NCBI RefSeq assembly: GCF_039645585.1
Contig: NZ_CP147915.1
Coordinates: forward strand, 682,001-746,000
Reading direction: 5' to 3'
Source of the DNA: Sulfurimonas sp. HSL-1656
GTDB taxonomy: Bacteria; Campylobacterota; Campylobacteria; Campylobacterales; Sulfurimonadaceae
Length of the DNA stretch: 64,000 nt
The stretch's first letter is position 1, and each line of letters opens with the position of its first letter. The translations under genes and the position numbers were made by a program. Under the pieces are notes generated by a model. The model did no database searches, was not told the origin of the DNA, and saw nothing but the letters and a program-made list of their open reading frames with translations. Shown here piece by piece: positions 26,185-34,727 of this stretch.

Positions 26185-27549
26185 TTAGAGCTCCATTACC
26201 CAGGTGTCTTTGAAACCGCCGCCCTGCGACGAGTTGACGAGGTAGTTGCCCGCCTCCATCGCGTAGCGTGTCAGTCCGCACTCCCAGACGTTGACCTTCT
26301 CGCCCATCACGACATAGGCGCGGAAGTCCGCCTTGCGGGGGCTCAGTTCCCCCTTGATCAGACACTCTTCGTCGTAGAACTCGACGAGCTCCTGGGCGAT
26401 AAAGCGGCGCGGGTTGGCTTCGATAATCGTCTTGAGGTCCTCGAGCTGGATCTTCGACATGGCGTGCCCGAACATGACGCCGTAGCCGCCGGCCTCCGCG
26501 ACATCCTTGACGACGAGTTTGTCGATGTTGTCGAAGATGTACTTCTTGTCCTTTTCAAAATAGGGCAGGTAAGTCGGCGCGTTGTGCATGATGGGCTCTT
26601 CGCCCAGGTAGTACTTGATCATCTGCGGCACGAAGTAGTATATCCCTTTGTCGTCCGCCACGCCGTTGCCGACGGCATTCATGATCGCCACGTTGCCCGC
26701 GAGGTAGGCTTCGATGATGCCGGGCACGCCGATGAGGCTTTCGGGGTTGAAGAACTTGGGGTCGAGAAATTCGTCGTCCAGGCGGCGGTAGACCGCCCCG
26801 ACGCGGATGCGACGCCCGTCATAGTTCTTGAAGTAGAGGACCTTGTTCTCCACGACCAGTTCGGCGGCACGGACCAGTTCGGCCCCGATCTGGCCGGCGA
26901 GGTAGCTGTGCTCATAGTAGGCGGAGTTGTAGCGGCCCGGGGTCAGGACGACGTTGATACCGCCGGTATTGACGTGATCCATCGCATTGCGCAGGTACGA
27001 TGAGTACTGCTTGATCGGCTCGATCTTGAGCTCCTCGAAGAACTCCGGGTAGATCTTGCGGTAGGTGTCGCGGATGGAGAGGGGGTAGCTCGCACCGCTG
27101 GGGACGCGCAGGTTGTCCTCGAGGATGACCCATTCGTCGCTCTGGGTGTCCTTGACAAGGTCGATCCCGTTGATGTGGGTCCGGATCTTCTGCGAGGGGG
27201 AGAAACCGACGAACTCCTTGAGGTACCCTTTGGCCTGGTGGATGAAGGTTTCGGGAATGATACCGTCCTTGACGATCTTCGCATCGGTGTAGAGGTCTTC
27301 CAGGAAGAGGTTCAGCGCGGTGATACGCTGCTCGAGGCCGCGCTGCATCTTGCCGAACTCCTGTTTGGAAATGATACGGGGGATGACATCAAAGGGCAGT
27401 GAACGTTCGATAAAGTTGCCGTCTTTGTAGAGATTGAAATTGACAGCGAACTTGTCCATATAGCGCTGAAACTCTTCGACTTTCTGTCGATCCTGCCGGG
27501 AAAAAATTTCCCAGAACTTTTCGTGTAGTTTTCCGGTTTCTTCTATCAA
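26185..27549 (-). CDS. Circularly permuted ATP-grasp protein (COG2308)
   Basis: The 454-residue protein is the stand-alone version of the ATP-grasp half at 20182. It shares the order LTPGRYNSAYYEHSYLA (about 200), YRRLDDEFLDP, MNAVGNGVADDKGIYYFVPQ and, near the end, ADFRAYVVMG and SSQGGGFKDTW. It should use ATP to join a carboxylate to an amine. Divergence from the plus-strand copy suggests a second substrate rather than a recent duplicate. It begins an operon with alpha-E and the two deacylase-family genes. A strong palindrome lies about 40 bp upstream. Confidence 0.87.
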   Translation of the reverse strand: MIEETGKLHEKFWEIFSRQDRQKVEEFQRYMDKFAVNFNLYKDGNFIERSLPFDVIPRIISKQEFGKMQRGLEQRITALNLFLEDLYTDAKIVKDGIIPETFIHQAKGYLKEFVGFSPSQKIRTHINGIDLVKDTQSDEWVILEDNLRVPSGASYPLSIRDTYRKIYPEFFEELKIEPIKQYSSYLRNAMDHVNTGGINVVLTPGRYNSAYYEHSYLAGQIGAELVRAAELVVENKVLYFKNYDGRRIRVGAVYRRLDDEFLDPKFFNPESLIGVPGIIEAYLAGNVAIMNAVGNGVADDKGIYYFVPQMIKYYLGEEPIMHNAPTYLPYFEKDKKYIFDNIDKLVVKDVAEAGGYGVMFGHAMSKIQLEDLKTIIEANPRRFIAQELVEFYDEECLIKGELSPRKADFRAYVVMGEKVNVWECGLTRYAMEAGNYLVNSSQGGGFKDTWVMEL

Positions 27550-27584
27550 TGTATCTCCCTTGAAGCTTTTATGCGAACATCACT

Positions 27585-27612
27585 CCCTTCCGTGGAACCA
27601 CGGTGCCAAGGG
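27585..27612 (-). promoter_or_regulatory. Palindrome/hairpin upstream of the minus-strand ATP-grasp operon
   Basis: CCGTGG-AA-CCACGG is a perfect 14-bp palindrome at 27590-27603, extended by CCCTT at 27585-27589 and AAGGG at 27608-27612. It lies 36 bases before the ATG at 27549, so it could be a leader hairpin or an operator. The rest of the 263-bp gap is AT-rich with no gene that I can support. Confidence 0.5.
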
Positions 27613-27812
27613 TGGTGTGGGTATAAAAGATCATATTGCATGTTCTATGAGAAAATGCTTTTATTTTGTGTTTTTGTGATTTTGTTTTTGCGTCAATTCA
27701 CGGCGGGCTAACCGCCACGGTCCGTCGACTTGATGAACAGGCGTTCTTTCGGGATGACCCGGAGGCCGTTTCCGGCGGCACGAGGGCGATAAACGGCGCG
27801 TTCCCCCTGCAT

Positions 27813-28634
27813 CTATGCCACTACCAGGTTGTCGAAGAGGTCGTTGATGGCATCGAGGTTTGCTTCGTCGTCTTTTTCGTCGATGGGCATCTCGGCCTCG
27901 GGCGCGATGCGCTGTGCGGTGATGAGGATATTGTGCAGGTAGACGACCGATTCGTCCCCGTTCTTTCCGTGGCGGAGGTGGAGGTCGACCTTTTCGATCA
28001 GTTTGCCCAGTCGGATGAACTGGTCGCTCTTGCGCCGCAGCAGACCGCGGGCCATGATTCCCCAGATCTCATTGATGAGGGAGAGTGCATCGCCGATGAA
28101 GCGGTAGTCGACCTTGGCGTCGGTTTTGGCCGAGATGTCAAGGAGGTTGAAGAGCCTGATCGCCTCTCCGAAGGCTTCCGCATCGAGGTAGGGGCGGCAG
28201 ATGATGGCGTTCTCGCGGGCGCTGCTCATAATGCGGGCCAGGTTGGAGGGGTGGTCGCCGAAGACGGCCTGCTGCAGGAAGTCCTGCGCGTTCTTGTACT
28301 GCAGTTCGATGCCGAGATCCTCGAAGTAGCGTACGCCTGCTTCTTTATCGGTGTCAATGACACTGTTAAAGAGTTCCAGTACGTCGATCAGGGTCGTTTC
28401 GACGCGCTGCAGGTGGCGGCCGAACCAGTAGAGGTTGGTGGCGACGTAGGTGGTGAGCAGCTGGTGCTTATGGCTGTTCTGGGGCCAGGTTTCGACGAAT
28501 TTGATGCTCGGGTACTGCCGGTAGTCGGCATAGCCGTTGAGGTAGTCGCGCAGCCTTTTGAAAAGCGTCACGGCATTGAAAGTCCAGATATGTTTCGGGT
28601 CTCTGTCGACCGGGGGTACGTGTACTGCGTTCAT
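27813..28634 (-). CDS. Alpha-E domain protein with N-terminal extension
   Basis: The 273-residue protein is an alpha-E (DUF403) paralog of the gene at 25527-26183: VATNLYWFGRHLQRVETTL begins at about residue 64 and similarity continues to the end (EEANLDAIND). It carries an extra N-terminal segment of about 60 residues, rich in aromatic and basic residues, not seen in the other copy. GGAGG precedes the ATG and TATAAT (minus strand, 28703-28708) lies about 70 bases upstream, so it has its own promoter. It could serve either ATP-grasp enzyme. Confidence 0.85.
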   Translation of the reverse strand: MNAVHVPPVDRDPKHIWTFNAVTLFKRLRDYLNGYADYRQYPSIKFVETWPQNSHKHQLLTTYVATNLYWFGRHLQRVETTLIDVLELFNSVIDTDKEAGVRYFEDLGIELQYKNAQDFLQQAVFGDHPSNLARIMSSARENAIICRPYLDAEAFGEAIRLFNLLDISAKTDAKVDYRFIGDALSLINEIWGIMARGLLRRKSDQFIRLGKLIEKVDLHLRHGKNGDESVVYLHNILITAQRIAPEAEMPIDEKDDEANLDAINDLFDNLVVA

Positions 28635-28811
28635 AGTGCGCCTCCTGCTGTGACAGCGGGTTCAGTCCGGCTCAAACTCGGTTTCGAGCGTATATTTTGA
28701 TCATTATAGAACGGCAAATGAAGGGGAGGGTTAATTATCTGATTAACTTTTGAACAAACTGCTATTTTTTAGCATGGAGTCGCGTAAAATTCACAGAAAA
28801 AAACTGTCTAA

Positions 28812-29681
28812 TCACTCGAAAACGTAGGTGAGTTTGAACATCAGCCCGGCGGAGGGTTTGATGCGGTAGCTCTCGAGGGCGTCGGCCGCATGGTCGTAGA
28901 GGTGGATCTCCCGCCTGAAAGCGTAGAGCAGGTCGCTGCTGAACTCCCACTGCTCCGCCGCGCTCAGGCGCACCCCGGTGCTCACCTGGTAGTCCTGGGC
29001 CTCCAGATAGCCCCGGGGTTCGATGCCGCTGTCGTCTGCAAGCCTTATGACGGCCTGCGAAAAGAGGAAGCCGGCCCGCAGCAAAACGCCGGGGGCGACA
29101 TGGTACCCGGCAAAGGCGCGCGGGAAACCGACGACGGCGGTAAACCCGTCGTCGGCACGGGCGCGGTAGCTGTAGCCGATGACGGGGAGGGCGAGGGTCG
29201 TGATGGGGTGGTAGTTGACGAAGGCCCCTATCTGCAGCGAGTGATCGTTGTCGATCTTGTAGGCGAAAAAACCGAAGATCCCCCCGCCCAGGGCATTGCC
29301 GTCGAGCTCGCGTTCGTAGGTGGCGTTCATGTTCACGGAGAAGAGCATGTTCCAGTGCGGGTCCAGGCGCTGAAAAAAGTTGCCGAACACCCTGAACTGG
29401 TTCATCTGTTCGATGGGGGCCTTCCCCCGGTAAAACGGGAGGCTCTGTTCATCTTTCCAGCTGAAACGCCACCGCGCATAGTTGATGCCGCCGAAGGCGT
29501 TGTTGATCTTGACGTTGTACTTGCCCGTGCTGACCTTGGCGTCGTAGCCGGAAATGCCGCTTTCGGCAAGCCGTACCGCTTCGGCGGAGAGTTTCGGCTG
29601 GACCATCTTTTCGAGCAGCGATGGGCGCTCCTGTGCGGCGAGGGATGCGACCATGACAAAGAGCAGGAAGAGCGCCGGCAT
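28812..29681 (-). CDS. Outer-membrane beta-barrel protein of unknown function
   Basis: The 289-residue protein has a signal peptide (MPALFLLFVMVASLAA) and then alternating strands with aromatic girdles (GIFGFFAYKID, LQIGAFVNYHPITTL). It ends in Phe-Glu after a hydrophobic strand (GLMFKLTYVFE), as in barrels. No transport motif is recognisable. I prefer the second of two close ATGs (29679-29681), because AAAGG would sit directly on the first. It looks monocistronic. Confidence 0.7.
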   Translation of the reverse strand: MPALFLLFVMVASLAAQERPSLLEKMVQPKLSAEAVRLAESGISGYDAKVSTGKYNVKINNAFGGINYARWRFSWKDEQSLPFYRGKAPIEQMNQFRVFGNFFQRLDPHWNMLFSVNMNATYERELDGNALGGGIFGFFAYKIDNDHSLQIGAFVNYHPITTLALPVIGYSYRARADDGFTAVVGFPRAFAGYHVAPGVLLRAGFLFSQAVIRLADDSGIEPRGYLEAQDYQVSTGVRLSAAEQWEFSSDLLYAFRREIHLYDHAADALESYRIKPSAGLMFKLTYVFE

Positions 29682-29800
29682 CTGCATCCTTTCTCAGGGG
29701 AGATAGAGGAGGGTATACCAACTTTCTTTAAACTCTGCGAAGCGGCAGGAGCCTATGCCACCCCTTTAGCCGGCCTTTTGTTCCGGCAGGGCGCGGGGCC

Positions 29801-30652
29801 TCAGCGTTTGCGGGCGTTGATGAAGTAGACGGCGGCGGTGCTGACGGCACCCCCCGCCACGAGCCAGAAGGAGGGGCGTTCGCCCAGCAACAGGAAACTG
29901 GCGGCGAGGGCGGTCAGCGGTACGAGGAACATATAGCTTCCGGCCTTGGCCGAGCCGATCTTGCCCGCCGCGACAAAGTAGATGGTCGAGGCCACCGTCT
30001 GCCCCATGATGGCCAGAAAGAGCAGCCCTGTCCAGAATTGCCACTCCTGGTCCAGTACCGTGCCCAGCCCCGCGGGCAGTGCCGGAACGAGCGCGATGGG
30101 CACGGCGAAAACGGCCAGCCAGAAGTTGAAATGGATGGGCTCCATCTCCGTATGCGACTGCTGCCCAAGCAGGGTGAGCACGGCCCAGACGAGCGCGCTG
30201 CCGATAAAGAAGACGTTGCCGCTGTGCAGCAGGTCAGCGTGCCAGACTTCCAGCATCAGCATCCCGCCGATCAGCCCGACGCCAAGGCCGAGCAGCTGCG
30301 GCGGGGTGACGCGGGTGCGGAAAACAAGCAGGGCGAGCAGGGCGGTGAGAATGGGGCTGGCCACGGTAATGATGACCCCGCCCGCCCCGGCACTGCCCGT
30401 CTGCACGCCCCAGAAGGCAAAGTACATAAAGGCGACGTTGAGCGCGCCTGCCGCGACGGAGAAGCGCAGCGTCCGGCGGTTGAGGCGCAGCGGCTTGCGC
30501 CGCCAGTAGAGGACGGGCAGGAAGGAAACCGCCATGATGGCGAAGCGCAGAAAGGTGACCGTCTCGACCGGAACGGTGGTATCGGTCACGACCTTGAGCG
30601 CGGGCCAGCCAATGCCCCACAACACCATTGCCAGTACGATCCAACCCGCCAT
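29801..30652 (-). CDS. EamA-family (DMT superfamily) transporter
   Basis: The 283-residue protein has ten membrane helices in two repeated EamA halves. The N-terminal motif WGIGWPALKV and the GxxLALLVFRTRVTPPQLLG segment at the end of the first half are typical. These proteins export amino acids or other metabolites. The substrate cannot be predicted from sequence. It is a lone gene between the barrel gene and an AT-rich region. Confidence 0.88.
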   Translation of the reverse strand: MAGWIVLAMVLWGIGWPALKVVTDTTVPVETVTFLRFAIMAVSFLPVLYWRRKPLRLNRRTLRFSVAAGALNVAFMYFAFWGVQTGSAGAGGVIITVASPILTALLALLVFRTRVTPPQLLGLGVGLIGGMLMLEVWHADLLHSGNVFFIGSALVWAVLTLLGQQSHTEMEPIHFNFWLAVFAVPIALVPALPAGLGTVLDQEWQFWTGLLFLAIMGQTVASTIYFVAAGKIGSAKAGSYMFLVPLTALAASFLLLGERPSFWLVAGGAVSTAAVYFINARKR

Positions 30653-30833
30653 TTTTTCTACCCTGCTGAAAATTTCGGGAATTATACTGCGATAATGGCA
30701 CGATGTGAGATTTCAATGATTTCTATTTGCGAATTTGCTATCATAGCTATCTGAAAAATGTATGGATTATTATTATTTTTAATTGACAGATGGGTGCTTT
30801 TTCCATACTAATAAAAAGAGATGAGGATATATT

Positions 30834-31619
30834 TTGATTGATAATTTCTTTGAAGGATTTGAGCCTTATAAACCGTTCATTGAGAAAAAGAAAGAGCAAG
30901 GTATTGAGCTTGAAAAAATTATTGAAAAAGAATGTCAAACACAAATATATGTGATCGAAAACCTATTGAATAACATTGATCAAATTCTTCAAAGTCATCT
31001 TTTTACATTCGAACTTACACATCAACATTATAAACATGAAAGCCATACTGTCATTTTGTCTGCAGTCTACAAGAACTTTTACATCTTATATTCTGCACTT
31101 GAATTGCAAAAAAAAGGACTTCACGGTTCAGCAAGAGCTCTATTGAGACAGTCTTTTGAGTTTTTAATTTTAGGCAAATTTTGTGCACTTACTGAGAACA
31201 ATAAAATTTTTTTGAATTAGCAAGAAGGTAAAACAGTTTATTTTTCAAATGGAGTCCTAAAAAAAATAAAAAAGCCGAATGTAGATGAAATCAATAAATT
31301 CTGGTCATTACTATGTGAATATGCGCATTCAACTAGTTCATCACAACAGGTTACTCTGGAGTGGGATTATGAAAAAGAGAATATTTTCCTAACTTTTGTG
31401 TTTATCATTGCTTTATTAGAGTGCCAATATCATCTTTTAAACTCAATCTTACTGCCTAAAGCCATTAAATCATTTATATCCTACTACGATAATGATGGTA
31501 AGGTGAAAATGAGTAGAGAACAAATTAATAAAATTTTAAAAGCAATTAGACCAATGTATGGTAAGGGAACAAAACAATTAATTAGAGAATATAAAGCCAG
31601 TTGGGAGATTAATTTCTAA
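30834..31619 (+). pseudogene. AT-rich hypothetical gene interrupted by one in-frame TAG
   Basis: An ATG-less start (TTG at 30834) opens a frame that reads through to 31619 with a single in-frame stop, TAG at 31218-31220. Without it the product would be about 260 residues, helical and charged (ALELQKKGLHGSARALLRQ). Codon use is strongly AT-biased, unlike the GC-rich neighbours, which points to recent transfer. Either the gene is broken by one substitution, or the stop is a sequence error or is read through. A restart (GTG 31398) would give a 73-residue fragment. I do not recognise the family; helical proteins of this style occur in accessory and defence loci, but that is only a guess. Confidence 0.65.
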
Positions 31620-31703
31620 AAAAACTCAAGAGCCAATCAAAAAGCTTCTTGCTATCACAATTTGGTCGCTAATTGAAAAATGGTTCTCTGTAAGGAGCAA
31701 TGC

Positions 31704-32693
31704 ATGCAATTCTTTATCGGCCTTTTTCTTTTACTGTTTCTTCCCCTGCAACTCCCCGCTGCAGCCCTTAAAGCGTATGACGCAAACCTCAGCGGATACG
31801 CCTACCCGTTCAAAGTCGAGTACTTCACTTTTTCGTCGCAGCAGAAGCGCCTGAAAATGGCCTATATGTTCCTTGAAGGGGAGAAGAGCAGACCCGTCGT
31901 TACGCTCCTGCACGGCAAGAACTTCAACGGCGCCTACTGGCAGGAGACGGCGCGTTTTCTGCATAGCAATGGGTACGGGGTGCTGATGCCCGACCAGGTC
32001 GGCTTCGGCAAGTCCTCCAAGCCCGCGGATTACCAGTACTCCTTCGGCGCGCTGGCGCACAATACGATGGCACTGATGAGGTCGCTCGGCATCAGCCGAA
32101 GCATCATCGTCGGCCACTCCATGGGCGGGATGCTGGCCACCCGCTTCGCGCTGAACTACCCGCACATGAGTGAGAAGCTCATTCTCGTCAACCCCATCGG
32201 GCTCGAAAACTACCTGCATTACGTCGAGTACAAGGACGTGGACTTCTTCTATGATATGGAGTTGGGCAAAACACCGGAGAAGATACGCGCCTACCAGCAG
32301 AAGAACTATTACGACGGCAAGTGGAACGCGCACTACGAAGCGCTCACACTGCCCTTGTCGGGCTGGTGTGTCGGGCCGGACAGGGAACGCATCGCCTATG
32401 TGAGCGCCCTGACGTACGAGATGATTTTTAGCCAGCCCGTCGTCGAGGAGTTCAAAGACCTGCAGGTCCCCGCCGCGCTGATCCTGGGGACCCGGGACCG
32501 CACAGGCCCCGGACGCGGCTGGATGAAAACGGGGGTTTCCCATGAACTGGGGCGCTATGACAGGCTGGGCGGGGAGGTTCAAAAGCGTAACGGGAAGATC
32601 GAACTGTACGAGCTGCCGGGCCTGGGCCATCTGCCGCAGGTAGAGGATTTCGGGCGCTTCAAAACCGTGCTCGGGCAGGCGCTTTCACACTGA
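31704..32693 (+). CDS. Exported alpha/beta hydrolase
   Basis: The 329-residue protein starts at ATG 31704 with AAGGAG six bases upstream and a signal peptide (MQFFIGLFLLLFLPLQLPAAA). The alpha/beta hydrolase fold shows the oxyanion-loop HGKNFNG, the nucleophile elbow GHSMGG, an acid residue in GTRDRTG and the catalytic His in GLGHLP. Substrate is unknown; esterase or haloalkane/epoxide-type hydrolases share the fold. It ends eight bases from the convergent TetR gene. Confidence 0.88.
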   Translation: MQFFIGLFLLLFLPLQLPAAALKAYDANLSGYAYPFKVEYFTFSSQQKRLKMAYMFLEGEKSRPVVTLLHGKNFNGAYWQETARFLHSNGYGVLMPDQVGFGKSSKPADYQYSFGALAHNTMALMRSLGISRSIIVGHSMGGMLATRFALNYPHMSEKLILVNPIGLENYLHYVEYKDVDFFYDMELGKTPEKIRAYQQKNYYDGKWNAHYEALTLPLSGWCVGPDRERIAYVSALTYEMIFSQPVVEEFKDLQVPAALILGTRDRTGPGRGWMKTGVSHELGRYDRLGGEVQKRNGKIELYELPGLGHLPQVEDFGRFKTVLGQALSH

Positions 32694-32700
32694 TTTCCCG

Positions 32701-33282
32701 CTATTTCCGGTAATGTTCCAGGACGATCGTAAGATACTGCGTATGGTGCCCGAAGGACGTTTTCGAAGAGAGGGCGGGGGGAAGCGATATCTCTCCCCAG
32801 GTGGAGGTGATGAAGAAGCGGGCAAAGGCTTTTGTATCAAACGCCTGCAGTTCACCGTCTGCAATGGCGGCTTCCAGCGCCTGGGAGAGTTTGTCGATGA
32901 AATGGTGGTAGGCCTTCGAGAGGACGGCTTCGAAATCGGGGTCCAGCGGGGCCATCTCCACGAGCAGGCGGTGCAGAGGGCAACCGTTGGCGATAAGGAT
33001 GTCATGCGCTTTCATCTTCGCGAAGACGCGTGCGAAGGTTTGAAAAATGGTTTCGTCCGGCAGGCGGGCAAAGTCGAAGAAGTCGTCCATTTTCGGGACG
33101 ATGCGCTCCTGGCTCACGGCCAGTACCAGCTCCTTTTTGGAAGCGAAAAAGTGGTACATGCTCCCCTTGGGCACCCCGGCGGCCTTCAGAATAACGGCGG
33201 TGCCGGTACCGTGGTAGCCGTGTTTGTAGACTTCAGCAAAGGCGGCGTCCAGCAGCCGCGCTCTTGAGTCCTGGCGCTTCAT
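32701..33282 (-). CDS. TetR-family repressor
   Basis: This 193-residue regulator has an N-terminal helix-turn-helix (GTAVILKAAGVPKGSMYHFFASKKEL, here split across the two recognition helices) and a ligand-binding C-terminal domain with the NGCPLHRLL segment. That is similar in style to the NemR/AcuR group, which recognises TAGAC-N6-GTCTA-type sites. Two such sites lie upstream of fabF, the gene before it on the same strand, 63 bases away. It probably represses the pair. The ligand is unknown. Confidence 0.9.
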   Translation of the reverse strand: MKRQDSRARLLDAAFAEVYKHGYHGTGTAVILKAAGVPKGSMYHFFASKKELVLAVSQERIVPKMDDFFDFARLPDETIFQTFARVFAKMKAHDILIANGCPLHRLLVEMAPLDPDFEAVLSKAYHHFIDKLSQALEAAIADGELQAFDTKAFARFFITSTWGEISLPPALSSKTSFGHHTQYLTIVLEHYRK

Positions 33283-33345
33283 ATCTTAACCCTTGAAATT
33301 TTTGCATCATTATATCGGTTTGTCTCCGGGACTCCGGAGCACGGG

Positions 33346-34554
33346 CTAGAGCGCTTTGGTGAAGATGATGGCCCCGTTCGTGCCGCCGAAACCGTAATTG
33401 GTGCTCATGACGGTTTGAAGCTCCTTTTCGCGCGCGGTGTTTGCGACGTAGTCCAGGTCGCAGGCCTCGTCTGTGGTGCGGAGGTTTATGGTCGGGGGCA
33501 TGATGTTGCGCTCGAGGGCCATAATAGAGACGGCGGCTTCGATGATACCGGTGGCCCCGAGACAGTGGCCGATGCTCCCCTTGATGGAACTGACCGGAGG
33601 CACGCTCTCAAAGACGGCTTTGAACGCTTTTGTCTCGTTGGCGTCGCCCAGCGGCGTGCTGGTGCCGTGCGCGTTGATGTAGTCCACTCGCGGGTTGCCG
33701 GCCATCTGCAGAGCAGAGCGCATGGCCCGGACGGGGCCGTCCGTGGAGGGGGCGGTGATGTGGCCCGCGTCCGCGCTTTCGCCGAAGCCCGCCAGCCGCG
33801 CATAGATCTTCGCCCCGCGCTTCTGGGCGTGTTCCAGGGTTTCGAGCACGAGCGCCGCCGCCCCTTCGCCCATTACGAAGCCGTCGCGCTCCTTGTCGAA
33901 GGGCCTGGAGGCCGTTTTCGGGTCGTCGTTGTGTGTCGAGAGCGCCTTCATGGCGCTGAAGCCGCGGATGCCCGTTTCGCAGATGCACGCTTCGGCACCC
34001 AGCGCGACCATGACGTCGGCCCCTCCGGCGATGATGGTCTTCGCCGCCTGGTTGATGGCGTGAAGCCCGGCCGTGCAGGCCGTCGTCGAGGAGAGGTTCG
34101 GCCCCTTGAGCCCGTAGTAGATGGAGGCGTACCCCGCCAGCATGTTCGTGATGGAGCCGGGGATGAAAAAGGGTGAGATCTTCTTGCCGAAGGCGTTCTT
34201 CTCGATATTTTCCTGCATCATCGGCAGGCCGCCTATCCCGGTGGCGGCGCTGACGCCCATCCGGGTTGCATCCCCGTTTTGCGGTTCGAGCGCGGCGTCG
34301 GCAAGGGCCTCTTTCAGTGCATGCATCCCCAGGTGGATGAAGCGGTCGCTCTTTTTGATGTCTTTGGGGTCCATGACGCTGCCTGGATCGAAATCCTTCA
34401 CTTCGCTGGCGATCCTGACGGCATCGCCGGAGGCATCGAAATGGGTGATATGGTCGATGCCGCATACCCCCTCAATCAGCGCTTCAAAAGCGCTCTCAGC
34501 ACTGTTGCCGACACCGTTGATCATGCCGATCCCCGTAATGACAATAGGGTTCAT
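33346..34554 (-). CDS. Beta-ketoacyl-ACP synthase II (FabF-like)
   Basis: The 402-residue condensing enzyme has the catalytic Cys in TTACTAGLHA, His in NAHGTSTPLGD and His in GSIGHCLGATG, the KAS I/II triad. It elongates acyl-ACP with malonyl-ACP in fatty-acid synthesis. The ATG at 34552-34554 has AAAAGGAG upstream. It lacks fab or acpP neighbours and is paired with a TetR gene and operators, so it may be an inducible second copy for membrane adjustment rather than the housekeeping enzyme. Confidence 0.88.
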   Translation of the reverse strand: MNPIVITGIGMINGVGNSAESAFEALIEGVCGIDHITHFDASGDAVRIASEVKDFDPGSVMDPKDIKKSDRFIHLGMHALKEALADAALEPQNGDATRMGVSAATGIGGLPMMQENIEKNAFGKKISPFFIPGSITNMLAGYASIYYGLKGPNLSSTTACTAGLHAINQAAKTIIAGGADVMVALGAEACICETGIRGFSAMKALSTHNDDPKTASRPFDKERDGFVMGEGAAALVLETLEHAQKRGAKIYARLAGFGESADAGHITAPSTDGPVRAMRSALQMAGNPRVDYINAHGTSTPLGDANETKAFKAVFESVPPVSSIKGSIGHCLGATGIIEAAVSIMALERNIMPPTINLRTTDEACDLDYVANTAREKELQTVMSTNYGFGGTNGAIIFTKAL

Positions 34555-34610
34555 TTTAACTCCTTTTCCGCAGTGTGCAATAGATGGCTTCATATGTAGC
34601 CGCCATATTA

Positions 34611-34626
34611 TAGACTGATCGGTCTA
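34611..34626 (-). promoter_or_regulatory. TetR-type operator 1, overlapping the fabF -10
   Basis: TAGACTGATCGGTCTA has perfect TAGAC/GTCTA arms. On the minus strand it abuts TATAAT, so bound repressor would block the fabF promoter. Distance to the fabF ATG is 56 bases. Confidence 0.7.
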
Positions 34627-34654
34627 GTAAATTCTAGTGGAGACGTGCTTAAAA

Positions 34655-34670
34655 TAGACTAAACGGTCTA
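34655..34670 (-). promoter_or_regulatory. TetR-type operator 2
   Basis: TAGACTAAACGGTCTA repeats the same arms 44 bases upstream of operator 1 (start to start), about four helix turns, in the gap after the nitrate reductase gene. Confidence 0.65.
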
Positions 34671-34727
34671 GTTCTGGATGTTATGCTTGCTTCGGGATAA
34701 GTAAGAGGATGAGAGTGGTATACGGCG

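Noticed and set aside
27666-28700. Plus-strand open frame of 344 codons over the alpha-E gene
   Set aside because: It mirrors the alpha-E frame and has no ribosome site or domain.
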